Positions 1 to 7,133 of a DNA stretch of 8,195 nt are shown in pieces. Position 1 is the first letter of the stretch. Each line of letters opens with the position of its first letter. The notes under the pieces were generated by a model. The model saw nothing but the letters and a program-made list of their open reading frames with translations. It ran no database searches and was not told the DNA's origin. This DNA comes from an uncultured bacterium (GTDB taxonomy: Bacteria; Planctomycetota; Planctomycetia; Pirellulales; UBA1268): assembly GCA_937959175.1 (NCBI GenBank), contig CALGAS010000469.1:1-8195 (forward strand), in the 5' to 3' direction. A program made the position numbers and the translations under genes.

Positions 1-2
1 TA

Positions 3-53
3 TGGAAAAGGGGACTGGCTCCGAGCGAAGCGAGGTGCCTGTACCCTTTTCCA
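3..53. repeat. Imperfect palindromic element, REP/REPIN-like
   Basis: The two arms are TGGAAAAGGGGAC (3-15) and GTACCCTTTTCCA (41-53). They pair over 13 positions with one mismatch (13/43). The pairing continues inward as GGC/GCC (17-19 with 37-39) and CC/GG (21-22 with 34-35) around a purine-rich loop, gagcgaagcga. The asymmetric inner parts (ACTGGCTCC and GGTGCCTGT) resemble, from memory, short palindromic repeats dispersed between planctomycete genes, of the kind mobilised by RAYT (REP-associated IS200-like) transposases. No transposase lies in the window. The right arm ends in CCCTTTTCC, so the element could also act as a terminator for a gene upstream of the window. The hairpin is seen directly; membership of a repeat family is inference. 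Confidence 0.6.
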
Positions 54-137
54 AATCGAGGATGCGCGGAATATGGGTTCGCGAGGGGTGGGCCCGTGCC
101 AATCGAACCGGCGGCGAAAAAATTTTCAGTGGGTGAT

Positions 138-167
138 TTGACCGGCTGGCTCCGCCGCGCCTAGCAT
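138..167 (+). promoter_or_regulatory. Candidate sigma70-type promoter for the giant gene
   Basis: TTGACC (138-143) matches the -35 consensus at 5 of 6 positions. TAGCAT (162-167) matches the -10 consensus at 4 of 6, with an 18-base spacer. An AT-rich tract, GAAAAAATTTTC (116-127), lies just upstream and could serve as an UP element. Transcription would begin near base 174, giving a 5' leader of about 75 bases. This is the only good -35/-10 pair I found in the 200 bases before the gene. It is a consensus match only. Confidence 0.45.
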
Positions 168-239
168 TCGCCCGACAGCCGCAACGACCGCGGTGACGTG
201 ACCTCAGAAAGGGGGTGCTTCCAACACATCCCTGAAGGC

Positions 240-245
240 GAGGTG
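240..245 (+). promoter_or_regulatory. Shine-Dalgarno site of the giant gene
   Basis: GAGGTG lies four bases before the ATG at 250. The TGA at 244-246, overlapping this site, is in frame with the gene and two codons before the ATG. The reading frame therefore cannot begin further upstream, which together with the ribosome binding site fixes the start at 250. Confidence 0.7.
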
Positions 246-249
246 ACTC

Positions 250-3200
250 ATGCGGCGGGAACTGTCCTCTTTGCTCGACAGCGTTTCGGTGGGCCGGTCT
301 CGGAAGCAGGGGGCGTCGGCACGGCGGAATGGCCCGCGGCGTCGGGGTGGCTCCCGCAGACCCGTCGGGCTGGGTGTCGAGTCGCTCGAGGGCCGGGCGC
401 TGCTCGCGACGTTCACCGTCACGCTCAATACCGACACCGGGGCCCTCGTGCCGGGTGAGCTCCGCTGGGCGATCAACACGGCCAACGCTACGCCCGGTGC
501 CGATGTGATCGACTTCAACATTGCCCCCGGCGGGGCCCAGGCGATCGCCCTCAATCCCGGCCTTGGCGTGCTCCCGGCGATCACCGACCAGGTGACGATC
601 GACGGGACGACCCAGCCGGGCTACGTGGCGACGCCGCTGATCACCGTGAGCGGGGCGGCGCTGGCCGCGGGGAGCGACGGGATCGATTTCGCGGTCGGTT
701 CGAGCCTCAGCACGATGCAGGCCTTGGAGTTGGCCAACTTCTCCCGGTACGGCACGGTCTTCACGGGTGGGGCCAACCTCACCCTGGCGATCAATACCTT
801 CACCTCCAATCTCGACGGGGTGCACGCTGCCGTGGCTCCCGCTGCCGGATCGGTGATCACCGGCAACCTCTTTCAGGCCAACACCGACGACGGCATCGAC
901 CTGACCGATGCCGGCGCAGTCTCGATTGTCAGCAACATCGTCACCTCGTCGGGTGGCGACGGAATCAGCCTCACCGAGGTGGCGGTGCCCTTCATCGGCT
1001 CGGGCGTGCTCTCCAACCAGGTATCAGGCAGTGGGGCCAGCGGCCTGCGGATGTCCGCGGTGACCGGCACGCAGGTGGGCGGCGTCGGCTTTGGCAACAC
1101 CTTCAACGGCAACACGCTCGACGGCGTTCGGCTCTTGGCCGGCGACTACACCGGCACCGTGATCGACTCCAACACGATGGACGCCAATACCGCCTACGGC
1201 GTCCATGCCACCGGCCCGGTGACCGGCCTTGACATCATCGGCAACACGATCGGGTCACCCGGTAACTCGAACCTCAACGGCATCGGGCTCACCGCCGGCG
1301 ATTACCAGGGGGCTTCGACCTCGACCCGGATCCTCGGCAACCTGATCCAGGACAACTTCGCCGACGGCGTCACGTTGCTGGCCGGCGGCGCGCAGAATCT
1401 GATCCTCGGCACCGCGGCCAATCCCAACACGATCCAGATCAACGGCAGCGACGGCATCCAGTTGGCCAGCGGCAACTACACCGGGACCCTGATTGACTCG
1501 AACATCATCCGCCAAAACTCCGTCTACGGCATCCATGCCACCGGCGGGGCGGCGGCGGTGACGGTCGTCGCCAACGCCGTCGGTGGGGTCGGTGCCGGCA
1601 ACTCCAGCGGCATCGGCCTCGCAGCCGGCGACTACGACCTCGGCTTCGGCAAGGCGGTCTTCGCCGGCAACACCATTACCGACAACACCGTCGATGGGGT
1701 GCGGATGCTCGCCGGCGGGGTCAAGAACCTGATCCTCGGCACCAACCTCCTGCCCAACACGATCGACTCAAACGGCGATGACGGCATCCAGCTGGCCGCC
1801 GGCGACTACACCGGCACGGTGATCGATTCCAATCTCGTCCGCGACAACGTCGCCTACGGTCTACAAACCACGGGCGTCGTTACGAGCGCCGACATCATCG
1901 CCAACACCTTCGGGGCCGCCGGGGTGCCCAATGCCAACGGGATCGGGCTGATCGGGGGCGACTACACCGGAGCCTTCACCGCCACCCAGATCCGCGGCAA
2001 TACGATCGCCGACAACACCGGCGACGGAGTGCTCTTCCTGGGAGCCGCACGAAACCTCGTCGTCGGTACCGCCGCTCTGCCCAACACGATCCGCGACAAC
2101 GGCAGCGACGGCCTCGAGCTGCCCGCTGGCAGCTACACCGGCACCCTGATCGACTCCAACGCGATCGACGGTAACACCGCCTTCGGGATCAACCTGACCG
2201 GGGCGGCAACGGGCCTGACCGTGACGGGCAACACGATCGGGACGGCGGCCCTTCCCAATGCCGACGGAATCGGCCTGGCCGGCGGCAGTTACACCGGCAC
2301 GCAGATTCTCTCAAACACGATCGACGCCAACACCGGCGACGGGATCGTGGCGGCCGGGGCAGTCCAGAACCTTGTGATCGGCTCGGCCGGCAACGGCAAC
2401 ACGATCGAGAACAACGGCAGCGACGGGATCGAGCTGCCCGGCGGGAGTTCCACCGGCACGGTGATCAACTCCAACATCATCCGGGGCAACACCGCCTTCG
2501 GGATCAACCTGACCGGTGCCGCCACGTCCCTTTCGATCGTCAACAACACGATCGGGCAGCCGGGACCGGGCAACGCCAACGCCGATGGGATCGGTCTGGC
2601 CGGCGGCAGCTACACCGGCACCCAGATTCTCTCCAACACGATCGCCTCCAACACGGCCGACGGGATCGTGGCGGCCGGGGCGGTCCTGAACCTCACGATC
2701 GGTTCGGCCGGCAACGCCAACACGATCGAGAACAACGGCAGCGACGGGATCGAGCTGCCCGGCGGCAGCTACACCGGCACGGCAATCGACTCCAACACGA
2801 TCCGGGGCAATACCGCCTTCGGGATCAACCTGACCGGGGCGGTGACCTCGCTGGCGATCACCGGCAACACGATCGGCCAGCCGGGGCCGGGGAATGCCAA
2901 CGCCGACGGAATCGGCCTCTCCGGCGGCAGCCACACCGGCACCCAGATTCTCTCGAACACCATCGCCTCCAACATCGGCGACGGGATCGTCGCGGCCGGG
3001 GCGGTCCAGAACCTGACGATCGGCTCGGCCGGTAACGCCAACACGATCGAGAACAACGGCAGCGACGGGATCGAACTGCCCGGCGGGACTTACACGAGTA
3101 CGGCGATCGACTCCAACATCATCCGGGGCAACACCGCCTACGGGATCAACCTGACCGGGGCGGCAACGGGCCTGACCGTGACGGGCAACACGATCGGGAC

Positions 3201-6200
3201 GGCGGCCCTTCCCAATGCCGACGGAATCGGCCTGGCCGGCGGCAGTTACACCGGCACGCAGATTCTCTCAAACACGATCGACGCCAACACCGGCGACGGG
3301 ATCGTGGCGGCCGGGGCAGTCCAGAACCTTGTGATCGGCTCGGCCGGCAACGGCAACACGATCGAGAACAACGGCAGCGACGGGATCGAGCTGCCCGGCG
3401 GGAGTTCCACCGGCACGGTGATCAACTCCAACATCATCCGGGGCAACACCGCCTTCGGGATCAACCTGACCGGTGCCGCCACGTCCCTTTCGATCGTCAA
3501 CAACACGATCGGGCAGCCGGGACCGGGCAACGCCAACGCCGATGGGATCGGTCTGGCCGGCGGCAGCTACACCGGCACCCAGATTCTCTCCAACACGATC
3601 GCCTCCAACACGGCCGACGGGATCGTGGCGGCCGGGGCGGTCCTGAACCTCACGATCGGTTCGGCCGGCAACGCCAACACGATCGAGAACAACGGCAGCG
3701 ACGGGATCGAGCTGGTCGCCGGCAATCATGCCGGCACGGCGATCGATTCCAACATCATCCGTGGCAACGCCGCCTACGGGATCCTCACCGGCGGGGGCAC
3801 GCCCGGGCTCCAAGTTCTCTCCAACACGATCGGGGCCCTCGGCCTGCCTAACGGCACCGGCATCGGGCTGGGGGCCGGCGACTCGACCGGGGCCCAGATT
3901 CTCGGCAACACGATCGAGCGGAACACCTTCGATGGGATCCTGACGCTCGGCGGAGTCCAGAACCTCGTGATCGGCACGCTTGCCAGCCCCAACACCGTGC
4001 AGGACAACGGCTCCAACGGGATCGAGTTCAGCCCCGGCAACTACGCCGGCACGGTCGTGCAGGCCAACACGGTTGCCACCAACGGCGACATCGGGATCGC
4101 GATCGACGCCGGCACCAACCTGACCGTTGGCGTCCCCGGGGCGGGCAACACCGTGACCGGCAACACCAATGTCGGGATCGGGGCCCGGGGCACCCAGACC
4201 GGCACCCGGATCCGTTCCAACACCGTGACCACCAACCCGATCGGGATCGGCCTCGACGCCGCCACCGGGCTGGCCGTCGGCGGGACGGCCGCCGGCGAGG
4301 GCAACACGATCACCGGCAGCACGTCCTACGGCCTCGGGGCCCAGGGCACCTCGACCGGCACGACCGTCTACGGCAATACGATGACGGCCAACGCGATGGG
4401 CGTCGGCCTGAGCGGCGCCGCCGGGATCACGATCGGCGGCCCGGCCGCCGGCCAGGCCAACACGATCGATGCCAATCTCGGCATCGGCCTGGGGGCCACC
4501 GGCACCCTGACCGCCGCGACGGTCCGGGGCAACAGCCTCCAGAACAACACCACCGACGGGGTCTATCTGCTGGCGGCCCAGGGGCTGACCGTCGGCGGAA
4601 CGGCTGCCGGCGAGTCCAACACGATCGACTCAAACGGCTCCGACGGCCTCGAGGCGACCGGCGACTCCACCGGCACGACGGTGCTCGGCAACGAGATCCG
4701 CTTCAACACCGTGCACGGCGTCAACCTGGCCGCCGCCACCAACCTGACGATCGGCGGCACCGTCCTCGGCTCATCCAACACGATCCAGAGCAACGGCTCG
4801 GCCGGCGTCTTCGCCACCGGCACCTCGACCGGTTCGCTGCTGGTCGGCAACCTGATCGACGCCAACACCGTCGGGGTCGATCTCCAGGCGGCCCAGGGCC
4901 TGACGGTCAACGGCGGCGGGGCCGCGGCGAGCAACACGATCTCGGGCAACACGACCGCCGGCGTGCGGGCCTCCGGCGACAACGTTGGCACGGCGGTCCG
5001 CGGCAACCTGATCACCGGCAGCCCCACCGGCGTCCTTTTGGCCGATGCCCGCAACCTGACCGTCGGCAGCACGGTGGCCGGCGACGAGAACCGGATCAAT
5101 GCCAACACGACGGGAGTGGCCTCCAGCGGCAACGCCTCCGGCACGGTCGTGCTCGGAAATCTGATCGAGGGGAACAACACCGGCGCCGCCCTCTCCGGCA
5201 CGACCAACCTGACGATCGGCGGCGATGCGACCACCGGAGCGGGAAACCTCTTCGACGGCAACGCGATCGGCGTGACCGCGACCGGCACGCTGACCGGCAC
5301 GCGGGTGATCGGCAACACGATCGTCGACGGCCTGACCGGGGTGAGCCTCAGCAACGCGGTGAACCTGGCGATCGGCGACACCGGCACCGGCGAGGGTAAC
5401 GCGATCGAGAACCAGGCCCTCGAAGGGATCAAGGCCGGCGGCGTGCTCAACGGCACGACGATCCGGCAGAACACGATCGACACCTCCGACACCGGCATCC
5501 TGCTCGACTCGGCGACCAACCTCACCGTCGGCGGCACGGGGGCCAACGAGGGCAACATGGTCGACCTCAACACCGTCGGCCTCGACGCCTTCGGCACCCT
5601 GACCGGGACCCTCGTCCAGGGCAACAGCTTCGTCACCAACCAGACCGGCATCGTTCTCCAGGATCTGGTCGGCCCGGGGGTGATCACCAACCTCACCTTC
5701 GGCGGGGCGACGGCCGCCGCGGGGAATCTCGTCTCCGGCAACACCCAGACCGGCCTGTTTGCCGAGGGTGATCTCTCCGGGACGACGATCCGGCAGAACA
5801 CGATCTCCCTCAACGGCAACGGCGTCGGCCTGTTCTCGGCCCGGAACCTCGCCTTTGGCAGCCTCGCCCAGGGCAACACCGTGGCCGACAACCTCTCGGC
5901 CGGGATCTACGCCACCGGCAATCTCACGGGCACGAGCATCCTCGCCAACGCGATCGACCGCAACGTCGCCGGCGGCGTGATCCAGAACGCCACCAACCTC
6001 GCCTTCGGCCTGCTCGGCAGCGGCAACTCGCTCGACGACAACGCCTCGACAGGCATCTGGGCCGGCGGCACCCTGACCGGCACGAGCGTTCAAGACAACC
6101 TGATCGACGGCCTCGGCGTCGGGATCGGCAGCAGCACCGGGATCGGCCTCGACAACGCCACCGGGATCAGGATCGGCGGTGCGGTGGCCGGCGAGGGCAA

Positions 6201-7122
6201 CACAGTCGTCAACCAATCGAGCTCGGGGCTGTTCGCTACCGGCAGCCTGGCCGGCACGCTCGTGCGGGGCAACTCCTTCGACGACGGCAAGCTTGGGATG
6301 ACGCTCGTCTCGGTGACCAACGGCACGATCGGCGGAACGGCCGCCGGCGTTGGCAACACCGTCGAGCGGAACACCGACGCCGGCCTCTACGCCGCCGGCG
6401 ACTCCACCGGCACGACCGTCCGCGGCAACGGCTTCACCGACAACACGACCCACGTGCTCCTGGTCAACGCCACCAACCTGACCTTCGGTGGCACGGCCGC
6501 CGGGGCGGGCAACGCCACCAGCGGCGGCGGCACCGGCCTCTATGCGACCGGCACCCTGACCGGCACGACTGCCTCGGGCAACCAGATCGTCTCGGGCGGC
6601 ACCGCCGTCGGGCTCTTCTCGGCGACCGGCTTCGCCCTCGGCAGCTCGCTGCCCGGCGGGGGCAACTTCATCGCCGGCGTGACCAGCGGCGTCTACGCGA
6701 CCGGCCCGCTTGCCGGCACGAGTCTGCGGGCCAACGTGATCCGCTCGACGGGGGCCGGCAGTGCGGCGGTCGGCCTCGATTCGGCCACCGGGCTGCTCCT
6801 CGGCGACATCGGCGGCGGCAACGACATCCAGTCGACCGGCAGCGGTGGCGTGGGGATTTTCGCGACCGGCGGCCTGACCGGCACCGAGGTCCGCAGCAAC
6901 CTGCTCGACGCCAGTGCCACCGGTGTCGTGCTGGCAGCCGCCCAGGGCGTCACCTTTGGCGGCGTCGGCCTGGGCAACACGATCTCCAACTCGCTCGACG
7001 TCGGCCTGCGGGCCAGCGGAGCCTGCACCGGGTCGTTTGTGCTCGAGACCAACTGGGTCGGTAATCCGGTCAACGTCCAGAGCACGGCGACCGGCCTGAC
7101 GATCTCCCCGCCGGCCCCCTGA
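250..7122 (+). CDS. Giant right-handed parallel beta-helix repeat protein with LEPR-XLL-type N-terminus
   Basis: This 2290-residue protein is probably exported. Residues 1-40 are Arg-rich with no ordinary hydrophobic signal peptide; then comes ESLEGRALLA (44-53), a LEPR-XLL-type motif typical of large planctomycete surface proteins. Residues 54-237 begin with a GELRWAINTAN...GADVIDF segment, like the CSLREA-type entry segment of many bacterial beta-helix proteins, and an ITDQVTIDGTTQPGY stretch. Residues 238 to about 2268 are tandem repeats of about 52 residues built on G[IV]xL, YTGTxI, SNTI, N-L-x-IG and NTIxxN motifs, as expected for PbH1 coils with stacked Asn ladders. The protein ends in NVQSTATGLTISPPAP with no LPXTG, PEP-CTERM, dockerin or transmembrane anchor. 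I find only one Cys (residue 2259), three Trp and about five Lys. No catalytic motif of pectate lyases or C5-epimerases is recognisable. A structural, adhesive or glycan-binding role is inference. The frame is intact throughout. Confidence 0.93.
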   Translation: MRRELSSLLDSVSVGRSRKQGASARRNGPRRRGGSRRPVGLGVESLEGRALLATFTVTLNTDTGALVPGELRWAINTANATPGADVIDFNIAPGGAQAIALNPGLGVLPAITDQVTIDGTTQPGYVATPLITVSGAALAAGSDGIDFAVGSSLSTMQALELANFSRYGTVFTGGANLTLAINTFTSNLDGVHAAVAPAAGSVITGNLFQANTDDGIDLTDAGAVSIVSNIVTSSGGDGISLTEVAVPFIGSGVLSNQVSGSGASGLRMSAVTGTQVGGVGFGNTFNGNTLDGVRLLAGDYTGTVIDSNTMDANTAYGVHATGPVTGLDIIGNTIGSPGNSNLNGIGLTAGDYQGASTSTRILGNLIQDNFADGVTLLAGGAQNLILGTAANPNTIQINGSDGIQLASGNYTGTLIDSNIIRQNSVYGIHATGGAAAVTVVANAVGGVGAGNSSGIGLAAGDYDLGFGKAVFAGNTITDNTVDGVRMLAGGVKNLILGTNLLPNTIDSNGDDGIQLAAGDYTGTVIDSNLVRDNVAYGLQTTGVVTSADIIANTFGAAGVPNANGIGLIGGDYTGAFTATQIRGNTIADNTGDGVLFLGAARNLVVGTAALPNTIRDNGSDGLELPAGSYTGTLIDSNAIDGNTAFGINLTGAATGLTVTGNTIGTAALPNADGIGLAGGSYTGTQILSNTIDANTGDGIVAAGAVQNLVIGSAGNGNTIENNGSDGIELPGGSSTGTVINSNIIRGNTAFGINLTGAATSLSIVNNTIGQPGPGNANADGIGLAGGSYTGTQILSNTIASNTADGIVAAGAVLNLTIGSAGNANTIENNGSDGIELPGGSYTGTAIDSNTIRGNTAFGINLTGAVTSLAITGNTIGQPGPGNANADGIGLSGGSHTGTQILSNTIASNIGDGIVAAGAVQNLTIGSAGNANTIENNGSDGIELPGGTYTSTAIDSNIIRGNTAYGINLTGAATGLTVTGNTIGTAALPNADGIGLAGGSYTGTQILSNTIDANTGDGIVAAGAVQNLVIGSAGNGNTIENNGSDGIELPGGSSTGTVINSNIIRGNTAFGINLTGAATSLSIVNNTIGQPGPGNANADGIGLAGGSYTGTQILSNTIASNTADGIVAAGAVLNLTIGSAGNANTIENNGSDGIELVAGNHAGTAIDSNIIRGNAAYGILTGGGTPGLQVLSNTIGALGLPNGTGIGLGAGDSTGAQILGNTIERNTFDGILTLGGVQNLVIGTLASPNTVQDNGSNGIEFSPGNYAGTVVQANTVATNGDIGIAIDAGTNLTVGVPGAGNTVTGNTNVGIGARGTQTGTRIRSNTVTTNPIGIGLDAATGLAVGGTAAGEGNTITGSTSYGLGAQGTSTGTTVYGNTMTANAMGVGLSGAAGITIGGPAAGQANTIDANLGIGLGATGTLTAATVRGNSLQNNTTDGVYLLAAQGLTVGGTAAGESNTIDSNGSDGLEATGDSTGTTVLGNEIRFNTVHGVNLAAATNLTIGGTVLGSSNTIQSNGSAGVFATGTSTGSLLVGNLIDANTVGVDLQAAQGLTVNGGGAAASNTISGNTTAGVRASGDNVGTAVRGNLITGSPTGVLLADARNLTVGSTVAGDENRINANTTGVASSGNASGTVVLGNLIEGNNTGAALSGTTNLTIGGDATTGAGNLFDGNAIGVTATGTLTGTRVIGNTIVDGLTGVSLSNAVNLAIGDTGTGEGNAIENQALEGIKAGGVLNGTTIRQNTIDTSDTGILLDSATNLTVGGTGANEGNMVDLNTVGLDAFGTLTGTLVQGNSFVTNQTGIVLQDLVGPGVITNLTFGGATAAAGNLVSGNTQTGLFAEGDLSGTTIRQNTISLNGNGVGLFSARNLAFGSLAQGNTVADNLSAGIYATGNLTGTSILANAIDRNVAGGVIQNATNLAFGLLGSGNSLDDNASTGIWAGGTLTGTSVQDNLIDGLGVGIGSSTGIGLDNATGIRIGGAVAGEGNTVVNQSSSGLFATGSLAGTLVRGNSFDDGKLGMTLVSVTNGTIGGTAAGVGNTVERNTDAGLYAAGDSTGTTVRGNGFTDNTTHVLLVNATNLTFGGTAAGAGNATSGGGTGLYATGTLTGTTASGNQIVSGGTAVGLFSATGFALGSSLPGGGNFIAGVTSGVYATGPLAGTSLRANVIRSTGAGSAAVGLDSATGLLLGDIGGGNDIQSTGSGGVGIFATGGLTGTEVRSNLLDASATGVVLAAAQGVTFGGVGLGNTISNSLDVGLRASGACTGSFVLETNWVGNPVNVQSTATGLTISPPAP
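379..408 (+). other. LEPR-XLL-type sorting motif (ESLEGRALLA)
   Basis: Residues 44-53 read E-S-L-E-G-R-A-L-L-A, fitting the LE-x-R-x-LL(A/S) pattern near the N-terminus of many large planctomycete extracellular proteins. It follows about 25 residues containing nine or more arginines and precedes directly the first beta-strand-like segment (TFTVTLN). Its role in export or surface attachment is suspected for the family rather than proven. The P of the classic LEPR form is replaced by G here. Confidence 0.8.
2184..2757 (+). repeat. 574-bp perfect direct repeat, copy 1
   Basis: Line-by-line comparison shows every base identical to 3141-3714, at an offset of 957 bp (321+321+315, three double modules). 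It encodes residues 646-836. The left boundary is a T/A difference (2183 against 3140), followed outward by further mismatches. The right boundary is GAGCTG-CCC here against GAGCTG-GTC in copy 2. No synonymous change separates the copies, whereas neighbouring modules differ at many third positions. Confidence 0.97.
3141..3714 (+). repeat. 574-bp perfect direct repeat, copy 2
   Basis: This copy is identical to 2184-2757 and encodes residues 965-1155. The 383 bp between the copies (2758-3140) belong to the same repeat family but differ clearly in sequence. The downstream flank (3715 onward, GGTCGCCGGCAATCATGCC) differs strongly from the flank of copy 1, so the identity ends abruptly and does not fade. 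Confidence 0.97.
4174..7002 (+). repeat. Eighteen tandem single beta-helix units (about 52 residues)
   Basis: Anchors at the Gly of the G[LVI]xAxG motif fall at 4174, 4330, 4486, 4645, 4804, 4960, 5113, 5269, 5425, 5578, 5752, 5902, 6052, 6226, 6382, 6535, 6688, 6853 and 7003. Spacings are 150-159 bp except for two of 174 bp and one of 165 bp. A typical unit reads GLGAQGTSTGTTVYGNTM, then ANAMGVGLSGAAGITIGG, then PAAGQANTIDAN. The unit starting at 5578 carries an insertion around VGPGVITN, and the unit at 6052 one around GLGVGIGSSTG. A final partial unit runs from 7003 to about 7050. These units match the first half of the upstream double modules, but the GGxYTGT turn is replaced by ATGTxTGT and the NTIGQPGPGN half is absent. 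Confidence 0.88.
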
Positions 7123-7129
7123 GCCGGCG
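7109..7129. terminator. Possible weak hairpin terminator over the giant gene's stop codon
   Basis: CGCCGGC (7109-7115) and GCCGGCG (7123-7129) form a 7-bp perfect stem with a 7-base loop that contains the TGA stop (7120-7122). It is followed by TTGATC, not a real T-tract, so termination would be weak or factor-dependent. It lies in the 11-bp gap between convergent genes and could act on either strand. Confidence 0.3.
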
Positions 7130-7133
7130 TTGA

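Larger units (their letters stand above)
961..4173 (+). repeat. Ten tandem double beta-helix modules (105-110 residues each)
   Basis: Marking each module at the Gly of its GIGL-type motif gives anchors at 961, 1279, 1609, 1939, 2266, 2587, 2908, 3223, 3544 and 3859, ending at 4173. Spacings are 318, 330, 330, 327, 321, 321, 315, 321, 315 and 315 bp, all multiples of 3. Each module is two related halves of about 53 residues. The first half runs GIGLAGGSYTGTQILSNTI, then a DGI(V)AAGAVxNLxIGSAGN segment. The second runs DGIELPGGSYTGTxIxSN, then GINLTGAxTxLxI and NTIGQPGPGNANA. Central modules (2266-3858) are much more alike than the outer ones, as expected when unequal exchange homogenises the middle of an array. 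Confidence 0.9.

Noticed and set aside
116..127. GAAAAAATTTTC as a terminator or operator
   Set aside because: The inverted arms are only five A/T pairs with a two-base loop and no G/C stem. It is better explained as an AT-rich tract upstream of the -35 element.
146..154. CTGGCTCCG shared between the promoter spacer and the left-edge palindrome (15-23)
   Set aside because: It is a nine-base match of G/C-rich sequence without the rest of the element. Chance is a sufficient explanation.
198..458. Plus-strand frame starting at GTG 198, overlapping the start of the giant gene
   Set aside because: It is in another frame, has no good ribosome binding site, and its product is unrecognisable. The overlapping giant gene frame has the LEPR-XLL motif and a Shine-Dalgarno site.
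2184..3714. The 574-bp identical copies as insertion elements
   Set aside because: They have no terminal inverted repeats, target-site duplication or transposase. Both lie in frame within the beta-helix repeat and share its motifs.
2301..3720. Dense recurrence of ACGATCG (GATC sites) in the repeat array, as a possible methylation or binding cluster
   Set aside because: It follows from the recurring codons for Asn-Thr-Ile followed by a G-starting codon in each module. No non-coding cause is needed.
2289..3813. Repeated antisense frames over the duplicated region, two of them encoding identical 96-residue peptides
   Set aside because: They merely mirror the 574-bp identical DNA repeat and the module periodicity. 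They have no independent coding evidence.
961..4173. Regular repeats that could suggest a CRISPR array or satellite DNA
   Set aside because: The repeats are long (315-330 bp), protein-coding in one continuous frame, and separated by no unique spacers.
4563..6453. Long antisense open frames (442 and 560 codons) in two different minus-strand frames opposite the giant gene
   Set aside because: They arise because the sense strand uses a narrow, GC-rich codon set in a repetitive protein, so stops rarely occur on the other strand. They overlap each other, are low in complexity, and show no recognisable domain.
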